Shown: positions 19,542 through 28,548 of the stretch, in pieces | How positions within the stretch are numbered: position 1 is the first letter of the stretch | Layout of the letters: every line of letters begins with the position of its first letter | Origin: a bacterium HR17 | GTDB lineage: Bacteria > Armatimonadota > Fervidibacteria > Fervidibacterales > Fervidibacteraceae | Direction: 5' to 3' | DNA length: 64,000 nt | Assembly: GCA_002898575.1 (NCBI GenBank) | Contig: BEHT01000004.1 | Coordinates: forward strand, 36,067-100,066 | The notes under the pieces: model-generated | The model's input: the letters and a program-made list of their open reading frames with translations, nothing else | Databases searched by the model: none | Told to the model about the DNA's origin: nothing | Made by a program: the position numbers and the translations under genes

Positions 19542-20411
19542 ATGGCAGCAACTTTGTTAGACGGGCGCAGCGTGGCGCGACAACTTCGCGAGCAACTCAA
19601 AGAGCAAGTGGCGACTTTCGTCAGCGAGACGGGCGTGCAGCCGAAGTTGGCGACGGTGCTTGTCGGCGATGACCCTGCGTCCGCTGTTTATGTCGGGATG
19701 AAGCAGAAAGCAGCCCGCGAAGTTGGTATGGCGACGGACGGGTTTCACTTACCGGCAGATGTCGGTGAAGCGGAGGTGGTAGCGCTCATTGAACGGCTCA
19801 ATATCGACCCGACAGTGCACGGCATTTTGGTGCAACACCCCTTGCCCCGTCACATTAACGAGCAGCGGGTCATGGCGACCATTCATCCCGACAAAGATGT
19901 GGACGGGTTAACGCCCCACAGTTTGGGCAGTTTGGCAGCGCGCCATCCCACATTCGTCCCGTGCACGCCGTTGGGCGCTTGGCGCTTGCTGGAACATTAC
20001 GGCATCCGCGTGGAAGGCAAGGAAGCCGTCGTGCTGGGACGCAGCCGCATCAACGGTATGCCCGCCGCCCTGCTCTTTTCGCACCACAACGCCACCGTCA
20101 CCATTTGCCACACCCGCACGCACAATCTTGCCGAGCATACCCGTCGTGCCGACATCCTGTATGTGTCCGTCGGCAAAGCCGAGTTCATCACGGCAGACAT
20201 GGTGAAACCGGGCGCCGTCGTCATTGACACGGGCTACAACCGCTTGCCCGACCGCAAGAGCGATGTGGGCGATGTCCACTTTGACAGCGTCAAGGAGGTC
20301 GCCGGTTTCATCACGCCCGTCCCTGGCGGTGTCGGACCGATGACGGTGACGATGCTGTTGGCAAACACACTGCTGGCGGCGCAGCGGCTCGCGCGCCGCG
20401 AGGGGGCATGA
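19542..20411 (+). CDS. folD: Bifunctional methylenetetrahydrofolate dehydrogenase/cyclohydrolase
   Basis: The 289-residue enzyme interconverts 5,10-methylene-THF, methenyl-THF and 10-formyl-THF with NADP. It carries the substrate/catalytic segment SAVYVGMKQKAAREVGM with the catalytic lysine, GILVQHPLPRHI, DKDVDGLTP, the Rossmann motif VVLGRSRINGMPAALLF and the closing TPVPGGVGPMTVTMLL. One deviation is Asn in RINGMP where most relatives have IVG; the effect is unknown. The ATG is preceded by GGAGGTTGA. The Gfo/Idh/MocA gene follows four bases later. Confidence 0.95.
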   Translation: MAATLLDGRSVARQLREQLKEQVATFVSETGVQPKLATVLVGDDPASAVYVGMKQKAAREVGMATDGFHLPADVGEAEVVALIERLNIDPTVHGILVQHPLPRHINEQRVMATIHPDKDVDGLTPHSLGSLAARHPTFVPCTPLGAWRLLEHYGIRVEGKEAVVLGRSRINGMPAALLFSHHNATVTICHTRTHNLAEHTRRADILYVSVGKAEFITADMVKPGAVVIDTGYNRLPDRKSDVGDVHFDSVKEVAGFITPVPGGVGPMTVTMLLANTLLAAQRLARREGA

Positions 20412-20415
20412 AGCG

Positions 20416-21567
20416 ATGGCGAAACCGACGATTGGTATCGGGGTCGTCGGCTTCGGGTTGATGGGGCGCGTCCACACCTACGCATGGCGAGCCATTCCTC
20501 TGCTTTACGACGGCGCCCCGTGCGCCATCAAACTCGTCGGCGTGTGCGATGTCAACGAACGCACCGCCCAAGCAGGACTGGAGCAAGGCGGTTTCGCCTT
20601 CGCCACGACTGATTACCGTGCGTTGGTACATCACCCCGAAGTGCAGGTCGTGGACATCTGCGTGCCCAACCGCTGGCACGGTGAAATCGTGCGGGAGGCG
20701 TTACGGGCGGGCAAGCATGTCTATTGCGAAAAGCCGTTAGCGTTCAGTTATGAAGAAGCGAAAGAGTTGGCGGCGTTGGCGAGGGAAGCGGCGGCGCAAG
20801 GCATCAAAACGCAGGTCGTCTCCGAGTATCGGTTCTTCCCTGCGACGATGAAGGCAAAGGAGTTGGCGCAGCGGGGGTTTTTCGGTCGGCTCTTTCACTT
20901 TCGCGGTTGCTACCTGCATTCAGGTTATGTTGACCCCAACCGTCCACTGGAGTGGCGGTTGCGCAAAGACATCATCGGCGGCGGCGTGTTGGTGGATTTG
21001 GGCCCGCACCTGTTGGACTTGATGCTGTGGCTGCTGGACGGTCTTGACGAGCCTGTCGCCGTGTGTGGGACGACTGAAACCTTCGTGAAAGAGCGCCCGC
21101 TGCCTAACGACCCGGCGCAAAAAGCGCCCGTTGAAGTGGACGACGCAGCAGCCGCGTTGGTGCGGTTCCGTAGCGGAGCCTTGGGCTATGTGGAGTTTTC
21201 GCGGGTCGCGACGGGCACGGAAGACGAACTGCGCTTTGAAATGCACGGCGACAAAGGTGCAGTGGCGTTCAACCTGATGGAACCCAACTGGCTGTGGGTG
21301 TTTGACCGCACGCAACCCGCCAGCGAATGGGGCTTCAAAAAACTGTCAACGGTGCAAAAGTATCCGCCGCCAGCGGCTTACCCGTCGCCCAAGTTCACGC
21401 TGGGTTGGATGCGGTCGCACATTCACGCCCAGTTTTGTTTTCTGGACGCCGTCGTGAACGGTAAACCTGCTAAGCCTGATTTTGACGACGCCCTCAGGGT
21501 GCACGCCCTTATCGCCGCCATTTACCGTTCCGCCGAAACCGGTAGTTGGACTTCCGTCGCGTGGTGA
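20416..21567 (+). CDS. Gfo/Idh/MocA-family sugar-type oxidoreductase
   Basis: The 383-residue protein has an N-terminal NAD(P)-binding domain (GIGVVGFGLMGRVHTYAW) with CVPNRWHGEIVREAL and the catalytic-lysine motif CEKPLA, then a C-terminal alpha/beta domain (GGGVLVDLGPHLLDLMLWLL). The family oxidises or reduces sugars, inositols and related polyols; a specific substrate cannot be assigned. It starts four bases after folD, so it may be cotranscribed although the functions look unrelated. Confidence 0.85.
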   Translation: MAKPTIGIGVVGFGLMGRVHTYAWRAIPLLYDGAPCAIKLVGVCDVNERTAQAGLEQGGFAFATTDYRALVHHPEVQVVDICVPNRWHGEIVREALRAGKHVYCEKPLAFSYEEAKELAALAREAAAQGIKTQVVSEYRFFPATMKAKELAQRGFFGRLFHFRGCYLHSGYVDPNRPLEWRLRKDIIGGGVLVDLGPHLLDLMLWLLDGLDEPVAVCGTTETFVKERPLPNDPAQKAPVEVDDAAAALVRFRSGALGYVEFSRVATGTEDELRFEMHGDKGAVAFNLMEPNWLWVFDRTQPASEWGFKKLSTVQKYPPPAAYPSPKFTLGWMRSHIHAQFCFLDAVVNGKPAKPDFDDALRVHALIAAIYRSAETGSWTSVAW

Positions 21568-21605
21568 GGCGTTGTGCCCCGCCCCAAACGCGCCGCAGAA
21601 AGATT

Positions 21606-22727
21606 TCAAGGGGCGACGACGGGTTTGAGGGCATCGGGACCGAGGTGACCCCGCAGGGCGTCAGCGACTTGCGAAAGGTTCAAGCGGTGGGTCACGAGAG
21701 TTTCCACCGGCACCGGCGTCGTTTGCAGGAACCGCAAAGCGTCGCGGAATTGCCACCAAGGGTAAGCCCACACGCCCCGCACATCCAAGTCCTTGCGGCA
21801 AATCAGGTGAGGCGCTAACGGGACGGTGCCCGTATCGGTAAAGTGTCCGACTTCCACGACCGTCCCGCCTCGGCACACCCCCTCCAGCGCCAACGCAAAC
21901 GCTGCGGGCACTCCAGCGCACTCAAACACGACATCGGCTCCCTCCCCATCGGTGCAGTCTCGCAGGTGTCGCAGGGCGATGTCCATTCCTTGCTCGCCGA
22001 TAGGCACCGACACAACCACGGTGGCGCCCATCGCCCGCGCCATCGCCAACCGCATGGGGTTTGTGTCGGCGGCAATGATATGGTGCACGCCCATGCCCTT
22101 GAGGACAGCGACGACCAACAAACCGATGGTGCCGACGCCGATGACCAGCGCCCGGCGCCCGATTTCCAACCCTTCGCCGATGACGGGAACGCCCGGCGCC
22201 ATCGCCCGTTCCACCGCCCGCAGCGCCACTGCCGTCGGCTCCGTCAAGACGGCGCGCTCATCGGGCAAATCGTCGGGCACGACGAACAGGAACGAACGGG
22301 GTTGCACCCGCACGAATTCGGCAAAACCGCCGAACAGATGGGGCGGCTCATCGCACCGGCGGAAGCCGTAAACGACGCGGTGACGGCAAAGGGTTGTGCG
22401 GTGGGGGTAGTTGAGGCAATAAAAGCACCGCCCACACGGGGCACCGCTGGGCACAAGGACAACCCGCTGACCGTTTCTCAATGCGCCGCCTACGACGGTG
22501 ACGGCATCGGCGGCGCCGTCTGTGACTTCCACGACTTCAGCGAGGATTTCGTGCCCGGCGATGATCGGAAACGCCCACACCCCATGCCCCCAAAAGAGGT
22601 GCCGGTCTGTCCCACACACACCCGTCAACCGCACCCGCAAGAGGATTTCACCGTCCTGCAGCGGGCGTTCAGGAAATTCCGCTATCGTCAACTGCTGGGG
22701 CGCGGTCATGACCATCGCCTTCGCCAT
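21606..22727 (-). CDS. Zinc-dependent medium-chain alcohol/polyol dehydrogenase
   Basis: A medium-chain dehydrogenase of about 373 residues. Catalytic zinc ligands lie in TGVCGTDRHLFWG and AGHEILAEVV, and the structural-zinc lobe has four cysteines (GAPCGRCFYCLNYPHRTTLC). The Rossmann motif is GVGTIGLLVVAVLKGMG. The closest theme is threonine/sorbitol-type dehydrogenases, but the substrate is not determined. The ATG at 22727 is chosen; another at 22715 has a better-spaced GAAGGA. It lies eight bases after the phosphatase stop in the minus-strand three-gene set 24177-21606. Confidence 0.85.
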   Translation of the reverse strand: MAKAMVMTAPQQLTIAEFPERPLQDGEILLRVRLTGVCGTDRHLFWGHGVWAFPIIAGHEILAEVVEVTDGAADAVTVVGGALRNGQRVVLVPSGAPCGRCFYCLNYPHRTTLCRHRVVYGFRRCDEPPHLFGGFAEFVRVQPRSFLFVVPDDLPDERAVLTEPTAVALRAVERAMAPGVPVIGEGLEIGRRALVIGVGTIGLLVVAVLKGMGVHHIIAADTNPMRLAMARAMGATVVVSVPIGEQGMDIALRHLRDCTDGEGADVVFECAGVPAAFALALEGVCRGGTVVEVGHFTDTGTVPLAPHLICRKDLDVRGVWAYPWWQFRDALRFLQTTPVPVETLVTHRLNLSQVADALRGHLGPDALKPVVAP

Positions 22728-22735
22728 CCTTCGGC

Positions 22736-23350
22736 TCACCCCACTGTCAGGTGGCAGGTGTCGTTGAAAGTGACGAGTTCCGACCGTCCGTTGCGCACTT
22801 CCACGACCGTTAGGCTGCCGTTGTCCACCCGCAAGCGGGCGAAACTGGTCAGCGGCAACCGCAGCAGGACGCAAAGGGCGGCTTTCACGGAGCCGCTGTG
22901 CCCGACCACCAACGCGGTGCCGCTCGGTGTTTCGGTCAGGATGCGTTCAATGCCTTGCCTTACCCGTTCAAAAAGTTGCTCCAGACTCTCGCCGTCTGGC
23001 GGGGCAGGTAACAAAAAGGCAGCAACCCAACGGCTTAGGGCGTCCTGGTTCAACTCCGCAACCCGTTTGCCTTCCCATGTCCCGAAATGGCGCTCCATCA
23101 ACTCCGGGAGCGGGACGATGGGCACTGCAGTGCCTGCCGTTTGCTGGACAATACGCGCCGTTTCTATCGCCCGTTGTAACGGGCTGGAAAAACACGCCGC
23201 GAGGGGTTCTCCCCGCAAACGCTGCCCAAGGGCTTCTGCGTGGCGACGCCCCGCATCGCTGAGCGGGACATCTTGCTGCCCTTGGATGTGTTCCGTTTCG
23301 TTCCAGATAGATGCACCATGCCGCACCAAGAGAAGCCGCACTGTCGGCAT
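22736..23350 (-). CDS. Histidine phosphatase superfamily protein
   Basis: About 204 residues with the phospho-accepting RHG motif at the start (VRLLLVRHGASIWNE), PLSDAGRRHAEALGQRL, SPLQRAIETARIV, the acid/base glutamate region LPELMERHFGTWEGKRVAEL and the C-terminal ALVVGHSGSVKAAL. This is the phosphoglycerate-mutase-like/CobC/broad-specificity phosphatase group. Length and the single domain argue for a phosphatase rather than glycolytic mutase. The ATG at 23350 avoids overlap with the DppA-like gene; an earlier start would overlap it by 25 bases. Confidence 0.85.
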   Translation of the reverse strand: MPTVRLLLVRHGASIWNETEHIQGQQDVPLSDAGRRHAEALGQRLRGEPLAACFSSPLQRAIETARIVQQTAGTAVPIVPLPELMERHFGTWEGKRVAELNQDALSRWVAAFLLPAPPDGESLEQLFERVRQGIERILTETPSGTALVVGHSGSVKAALCVLLRLPLTSFARLRVDNGSLTVVEVRNGRSELVTFNDTCHLTVG

Positions 23351-23370
23351 CGTCCTTTTCCCAACCCTTC

Positions 23371-24177
23371 TCAGCGCCGCCACAAGGTGCGCCATGCCGT
23401 ATAAAAGTCGTCCGCCGTCACTTCCACCACCCGTTGGTTAACCTGCTTCACCCCTTCGTGCAAATATCCCCGCACATGTTCAGGGGCGGTGAATTCCACC
23501 CGCAGCGTTGTCGGGGAAGCGGGGCGATAGGGGGCGACTTTCGGCGGATATTGCACGACTTCAGCGACCGCCATCTCAATGCGCCGCCACGCTTCCTGCG
23601 GGGCAAGACAGCGCGCCGCAAAGCGGGTCAGCCCCTCCTTGACGCAAAGGGTCTTCACGCTGTCCCCCAAAATCGCTTCGGCTTCGCGGCAAGTCGCCGC
23701 ATCACCGGTGACGAGCCACACGGGCACACCAAAATGCCCGCAGACAGCGGCGCAAATGGCGATTTCGCCGACGACTTCCCCGTTGAGGGAAAAGTTGAGC
23801 CAACTTTCGCTAACGGTGTGGCTGAGCACGCCGTCGGGCGTGCCGGCTTTGGCGTGGAAGCCGAGAAAAATCGCCCCGTCGCAGCCGTCTTCCAGCGGGC
23901 GCGTGTAAGTCGTCCACGCCGCGCCCAGCACATAGTCGGCGCCTGGCTCCAACAATTCGGGAATGAGGTTGCGGAACGAGTGATCACCCCCAGCACCGTG
24001 ACTGTCCACCACGACGATGTCTTGAGCGCCCGCCAGTTTAGCGCCTCGTACGGCGGCGTTAACTTCCTGCGTGATAAGCCGGCGCCCTTCCTCGTAGCGG
24101 CTGCGCCCTGCCAGCACCTGCTCCCAACTTGTGACGCCACTGATGCCCTCCGCGTCCACCCAAATCATCACCCGCAT
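23371..24177 (-). CDS. M55-family (DppA-like) D-aminopeptidase
   Basis: The 268-residue protein carries the DppA metal-binding motifs: WVDAEGISGVTSW near the N-terminus, VVVDSHGAGGDH and IFLGFHAKAGTPDGVLSHT, giving the zinc ligands (Asp8, Glu10, and His residues near 60 and 104 by family comparison). DppA enzymes are self-compartmentalising D-aminopeptidases that release D-amino acids from peptides, often in peptidoglycan-peptide recycling. It is the first gene of a three-gene minus-strand set with the phosphatase and the dehydrogenase. Confidence 0.85.
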   Translation of the reverse strand: MRVMIWVDAEGISGVTSWEQVLAGRSRYEEGRRLITQEVNAAVRGAKLAGAQDIVVVDSHGAGGDHSFRNLIPELLEPGADYVLGAAWTTYTRPLEDGCDGAIFLGFHAKAGTPDGVLSHTVSESWLNFSLNGEVVGEIAICAAVCGHFGVPVWLVTGDAATCREAEAILGDSVKTLCVKEGLTRFAARCLAPQEAWRRIEMAVAEVVQYPPKVAPYRPASPTTLRVEFTAPEHVRGYLHEGVKQVNQRVVEVTADDFYTAWRTLWRR

Positions 24178-24594
24178 CGTCGGTCACCCGATGAGCATTG
24201 TGCCACTTCACCGCATAATTGTTGACGGTGTGCCAACGCCGGTGAGGTGAACCGACATGCCATCGGCGGCTTGGCTGAGCGGGTTGTGCAAGCGACCCTT
24301 GCCCGTTTTGAAGCCGTCGGCGCACGGTTTTGATTCTTTAGCCACCTACAACCCGTCGGTTATCCGTGTCGGTGGCAAATTTTCTGCTTTTCTGCTTTGT
24401 TGCATTTTTCCTTTCGGCGGTGCCTCGGAGGGCGCGTCTCCTGACGCGCCGTTATGTTTTCACGCCACTTTTCGGCGGCTCAGGAGAGCCGCCCTCCGAC
24501 CGAACCCCTTGTCCTGAAAAGCCGCTCGCACTGGTGTAACCCCTTTTTTAAGCCTGCTGCCATCGTGCCCGTCCAGGTGAAAGGGCAGCGGGTG
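24178..24594. other. Intergenic region containing repeat copy 2, no gene seen
   Basis: About 417 bases between the divergent DppA-like gene and the sigma-like gene. It should hold promoters for both, but no strong sigma70 pair stands out. The right part is the second copy of the structured repeat (24409-24508). Open frames crossing it have no ribosome site. Confidence 0.55.
24409..24508 (+). repeat. Structured 100-bp repeat, copy 2
   Basis: Second copy of the element at 19123-19222, same orientation, four substitutions in 100 bases. None of the substitutions falls in the paired arms of the two hairpins or in the loops. It lies about 90 bases ahead of the sigma-like gene. A dispersed REP/MITE-like element is the simplest reading. 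Confidence 0.85.
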
Positions 24595-25229
24595 ATGTAT
24601 TTTACGGGCAACCTCTGGAACGGTGAATGGCGTCTTTACTATGGCGCCGCCGACACCTTTGTCGGGCTGGCGTCAACCCTTGACACCAACACCGCGTTGG
24701 ACTCCGCAGCGGAAGCGGCAGTGGTCACGACATTGCGACAGTTCTGCGCGCGTCACCCCAACCCGCCCCACTTCAGCCGCCAAGAATGGCAGGAAGAGAT
24801 GCTGTCGGTAGCGTGGGTCACCGCCATAGAAGCCCTGCAAATGTTTGACGAGCGCTTTGGCGTTCCAATGCCCTTGTTCATCCGACAACGCGTCTGGAAC
24901 GCCCTGAAAGCCTTTTGGCGCACCGCGTGGAACTATGGCGTCCACACGGTGCCCGCTCCCGCGTCGGAGGAAGGCGACACGGTGCCCCAAGATGAGCCTC
25001 CCCCCTCAGAGTTGCCAACGCCTGAGTCGTCCGTGGCGGCAGATACTTACGCCCTGCGCGACTTGGTCGCTCAACTGCCAGAGCGCGAGCGGCACATCAT
25101 TGAACGCCACTTCTGGGCGAGGAGACTTTAACGTCCATCGCCAAAGACATGCGAATCAGCGTTGCCCGCGTCCATCGCATCAAAGAGCGCGCTCTCAAAC
25201 GCCTCCGACATTGGTTGCAAAGGGTTTAA
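24595..25229 (+). pseudogene. Sigma-70-family factor with frameshift inside region 4
   Basis: Residues from MYFTGNLWNGEWRLY show a sigma region-2-like part (EWQEEMLSVAWVTAIEALQMFDERFGVPMPLFIRQRVWNALKAFWR) and the start of region 4 (DLVAQLPERERHIIERHFW). The frame then hits TAA at 25129-25131. In the next frame the helix-turn-helix continues immediately as GEETLTSIAKDMRIS, then VARVHRIKERALKRLRHWL, ending at 25229. One missing base near 25116-25122 explains both parts. It may be a pseudogene, a sequencing error or an unusual recoding site. The start is uncertain: ATG at 24595 or GTG at 24565; frames reaching farther left run into the repeat. Confidence 0.75.
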
Positions 25230-25310
25230 AAAATGGCGCTTGGGTGCATTTAATAGATGGTGGAGAAAACCGCACACCGACCGAAACTACGAGAAGGAGG
25301 GTGCAAAGAG

Positions 25311-26228
25311 ATGCTTGGGGGACATTTGAGCCTGCGCGATGGCAGCCGTCTGGGACATGCGCCGAAGGGGTTCACGCTCATTGAGTTGCTCGTGGTGATT
25401 GCGATCATCGCCATTCTGGCGGCGATTCTGTTTCCCGTGTTCAGCCAAGCCCGCACCAAAGCCCGGCAAGCCAGCGATCTAAGCAACCTGCGGCAGATGG
25501 GGACGGCAGTGCAGATGTATTGCCAAGACTACGACGAGTTTTGGGTGCCTATCGCCATTGATGTCGTGCCGGGTGTGCCTGGGACGGCGGTTTGGTGGCC
25601 GCGGTTGATTTACCCGTATGTGCGCAACGCCCAGATTTTCCGGTCACCGCAGTTCGCCATCCTCTATACCGAGCAGGTCTTCAACTGGTTCAACGGTCCG
25701 GCGATGGTGCCCATCGCCGAACAGCGGGGCGGACAGTGGGTGTTGCCTGTTTCGTATCAGGGCGTCAACGCCGCCTGCTGGTTGCCGCCCCACTGGCGGT
25801 GCTCCAACACGGCGTTTTTGGACAACCCCAACGGGGGGTGCCCCGAACGCCGCCACTACGGCATGTTCTTTCGCGAAAAGCCCGGTACGGGCAGTTTAGC
25901 GGAGGTCGTCCGTCCCGCCGAAACTCGCATCATCACCAACGGCATTAACTTGGACGCGTGGCACCCCAGCCACTTTGACATCGTGGGCGATAACGGTGAC
26001 TTTATCTGCGGCTTTACGACGATCGTTTACAATGTCAGCACTTCGGCATGGTGGGACGAGACTTGGAGCATTAACGATGCCGACCGATTGGCTCCCTTCC
26101 TGCGCATGGTCAATGTCACCTTTGCCGATGGGCACGCCAAAGCGATGCGGTGGGGCACCGCTTGCCCCCATGAGTTCACCGTTCAGGACGACCAATTGGT
26201 GGATCCGTTGCCGCGCTGCCGACGATGA
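25311..26228 (+). CDS. Type IV prepilin-like protein with C-terminal H-X9-DG-type motif
   Basis: The 305-residue protein has a positively charged leader (to Lys19), a prepilin peptidase site Gly20-Phe21 with Glu25 at position 5 of the mature chain, and a hydrophobic helix ([18 protein letters not shown], then [10 protein letters not shown]). A large extracytoplasmic domain follows with [20 protein letters not shown] and a closing motif [16 protein letters not shown]. This is the DUF1559-like prepilin type abundant in Armatimonadota and Planctomycetes, where genomes carry many paralogues. It may be a surface pseudopilin; its exact role is unknown. GAAGGAGGGTGCA precedes the ATG at 25311. Confidence 0.88.
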   Translation: MLGGHLSLRDGSRLGHAPKGFTLIELLVVIAIIAILAAILFPVFSQARTKARQASDLSNLRQMGTAVQMYCQDYDEFWVPIAIDVVPGVPGTAVWWPRLIYPYVRNAQIFRSPQFAILYTEQVFNWFNGPAMVPIAEQRGGQWVLPVSYQGVNAACWLPPHWRCSNTAFLDNPNGGCPERRHYGMFFREKPGTGSLAEVVRPAETRIITNGINLDAWHPSHFDIVGDNGDFICGFTTIVYNVSTSAWWDETWSINDADRLAPFLRMVNVTFADGHAKAMRWGTACPHEFTVQDDQLVDPLPRCRR

Positions 26229-26256
26229 AGGTCGCTGTGAAAGGAGGGTAAACGCA

Positions 26257-26439
26257 ATGCGCAGAGCCATCCCTTTACCCGTTGCCATCGGCATTATTGT
26301 CGGGGTGCTGTTAATTGTTGGTGTCCTCTTTTGGCGGGCGCTCTTTAGACCGACAGTCGTAGAATTGAAACCTGAAGAGTTACCGCCTACGCTTAAACAA
26401 CTCATGGGACCGTCGCCCAGTCAACGACCTCAGCGGTAA
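26257..26439 (+). CDS. Small single-helix membrane protein
   Basis: Sixty residues: a short basic N-terminus, one hydrophobic helix (about 6-28) and a Pro-rich cytoplasmic or periplasmic tail (LKPEELPPTLKQLMGP). AAAGGAGGG stands seven to eight bases before the ATG, a strong ribosome site. It lies between the prepilin and the DUF6785-like gene on the same strand. No family recognised. Confidence 0.6.
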   Translation: MRRAIPLPVAIGIIVGVLLIVGVLFWRALFRPTVVELKPEELPPTLKQLMGPSPSQRPQR

Positions 26440-26478
26440 CGATTTCTGTGGCGTCATCATTAAAGTCTGTGAGCGGGT

Positions 26479-28476
26479 ATGGACGAGCGAGCGTCAGCGT
26501 CGGTTGTCAGACCGTTGACCATGGGCGCGCCGCAGGGCACATTGGCAGCGCCGCCCGTGCGGGCGGTGCTGCTCGGTTTATTGCTCGTCGCCCTGTTCGC
26601 TTACATCACGCCCTACAACGACTACGACCTCGCCAACACTTTCGTCGCGGGCAACTTGTTGCCGACCTCCAGCATGGTTGTGCTGCTGCTTTGTGTGTTC
26701 GTCCTCAACCCACTGCTGCGCCAATTTGCGCCCCGTTATGCGTTGCGCTCCCATGAGTTAGCCGTTTTGTGGGCAATCATCGTCGTCGCATCGGGCATTC
26801 CCGCTGCGGGACTGTGGCGCTACATCGTCCCGCAACTGCCCAACCTGCTCTATCGCGCGTCTGCGGCTAACCGTTGGGACGAGTTGCTCATTCCCCACGC
26901 CCCCTCGTGGCTGGTCATCACGGACAAAGCCGCCGCCAAAGGGTTTTACGAAGGCACGGGCGGGCGCATCATGTGGGACGCATGGCTGCAGCCTTTGGCG
27001 TTTTGGTTACCGTTCGCCTTCGCGTTGTTCTTTGCTGTCTTTTGCCTCGCGACTTTGCTGCGACGGCAATGGATGGAGCGGGAGCAATTTACCTTCCCGT
27101 TGGTGCAATTGCCTTACGAGTTGACCCGTGAACCCGCTGCGGGTAAACGGTTGCCCCCACTGCTTTACAGCATGCCCTTGTGGGTCGGCTTCTTTGCGTC
27201 GGCGCTCCTGCACACCCTTTGCGGCTTGAACACTTATTTTCCGAGCGTCCCTGCCATTCGCCGCTTCCGCAGTTTGGGCGAATACATCGCCGGCTTCCCG
27301 TTTGATGCCATTGCGGGCACCGGCTTGCACATCTACCCTGCCGCCATCGGGTTGACCTACTTGCTGACGACCGAAGTGTCGTTCAGCCTCTGGTTTTTCT
27401 ATGCGCTGGAGCGCTTGCAACAACTCGTGTTCGCCTACTACGGCTGGTCGGGGTTAGGCTATTCGGCGACAGATTTCGTGCAGTATCAGCAAGTCGGTGC
27501 GGTGCTCGGTTTGCTGCTCATTATCGGTTACGCTGCCCGCCACCACTGGAAGCAAGTGCTCGCCAGAGCCCTGCCGTTCGTTAAAGCGCCCAACGGCGCG
27601 CCTGTTGACGACACCAACGAACCGCTGCCATACGCCGTCGCCTTTTGGGGCTTCATCGTCACGACCCTTGGGCTGTTTGCTGTTTTGGTGGCGCTGGGCA
27701 TGAACGCGCTGTTAGCGGCGACGTTCCTCGTGATGGCGTTCGGCTTCTACCTCGCTGTCAGTTGGATTGCGACCAACGGCGGGATGGTCATGGTGCAGAT
27801 GCGGATTTTGCCCTTTGACCCTGTCGTCGCCCTGTTCGGGACGAAACGCTTTGACGCCCGCAGCATCCTGACGATGTGCCTGTTGCAGGAAGCCTTCACT
27901 TACGACCAACGAGAAGTTTTGATGCCGTCGCTGCTCAACGCGATGAAGATGGCGCAACTGGCGGGTGTGCGGCAGCGCCTGCTGATGGCGTGGGGCGGGG
28001 TTGCCGTCGCGCTTGCGGCGTTCGTGTCGCTTTACGCGTGGCTCAAGTTGGGCTACACCAAAGGCGCGGTCACGCTGACGAAGACAGCGACTTTCTCTTG
28101 GCACGCCAATTACCCCTACATGCTGGCGGCGCAATACATTGACCCGTCTGTGCCACCCAACATGTTTCGGGTGACAGGCATGGTCGTGGGTTTAACGGGT
28201 TTCGTCGGGCTTTACCTTTTGCGGTTGCACTTTTCCTCGCCGCTGCATCCCGTCGGTTGGATTGTCTGTCGCGGTTGGGCGATGGAGCAGTTTTGGCTGA
28301 TGATTTTGCTGGGGTGGCTGGCAAAAGCCGTCATCGTGCGCTATGGCGGTCTGAGCGGTTATCGGGCATTGCGCCCGTTCTTTTTGGGCATCGTGTTGGG
28401 CGACTTGACGATGGCGGGTATCTTCACCGTTGTCGGGTTCATCACGCAGAAGGGATACCCCGTCATGCCGTTATGA
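26479..28476 (+). CDS. DUF6785/DUF6784-like polytopic membrane protein
   Basis: The 665-residue protein has about a dozen or more membrane helices through its whole length. It begins AVLLGLLLVALFAYITPYND and includes the acid-aromatic segment PYNDYDLANTFVAGNLLPTS, an LRRQWMEREQFTFPLVQLPYEL loop, and later SWIATNGGMVMVQMRILPFDP. This pattern is seen in large DUF6785/DUF6784 proteins of Armatimonadota and Planctomycetes, which have the size and topology of transporters (OPT-like) but no assigned substrate. A Gfo/Idh/MocA gene follows 72 bases later, suggesting a solute linked to sugar oxidation. Confidence 0.75.
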   Translation: MDERASASVVRPLTMGAPQGTLAAPPVRAVLLGLLLVALFAYITPYNDYDLANTFVAGNLLPTSSMVVLLLCVFVLNPLLRQFAPRYALRSHELAVLWAIIVVASGIPAAGLWRYIVPQLPNLLYRASAANRWDELLIPHAPSWLVITDKAAAKGFYEGTGGRIMWDAWLQPLAFWLPFAFALFFAVFCLATLLRRQWMEREQFTFPLVQLPYELTREPAAGKRLPPLLYSMPLWVGFFASALLHTLCGLNTYFPSVPAIRRFRSLGEYIAGFPFDAIAGTGLHIYPAAIGLTYLLTTEVSFSLWFFYALERLQQLVFAYYGWSGLGYSATDFVQYQQVGAVLGLLLIIGYAARHHWKQVLARALPFVKAPNGAPVDDTNEPLPYAVAFWGFIVTTLGLFAVLVALGMNALLAATFLVMAFGFYLAVSWIATNGGMVMVQMRILPFDPVVALFGTKRFDARSILTMCLLQEAFTYDQREVLMPSLLNAMKMAQLAGVRQRLLMAWGGVAVALAAFVSLYAWLKLGYTKGAVTLTKTATFSWHANYPYMLAAQYIDPSVPPNMFRVTGMVVGLTGFVGLYLLRLHFSSPLHPVGWIVCRGWAMEQFWLMILLGWLAKAVIVRYGGLSGYRALRPFFLGIVLGDLTMAGIFTVVGFITQKGYPVMPL

Positions 28477-28548
28477 AACGCCACTGCTGCCCGATCCCGA
28501 TTGTCACACAGACCGGACGCTCCTCAACCGGCAAGGAGGGATGAGACG

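Noticed and set aside
21843..23441. A 532-codon open frame on the plus strand
   Set aside because: It is antisense to the dehydrogenase and histidine phosphatase genes, which have clear motifs; its product is His/Arg/Gln-rich without family signals.
19123..24508. CRISPR array or tRNA-related repeat
   Set aside because: Only two long copies 5.3 kb apart, no spacers and no tRNA-like cloverleaf.
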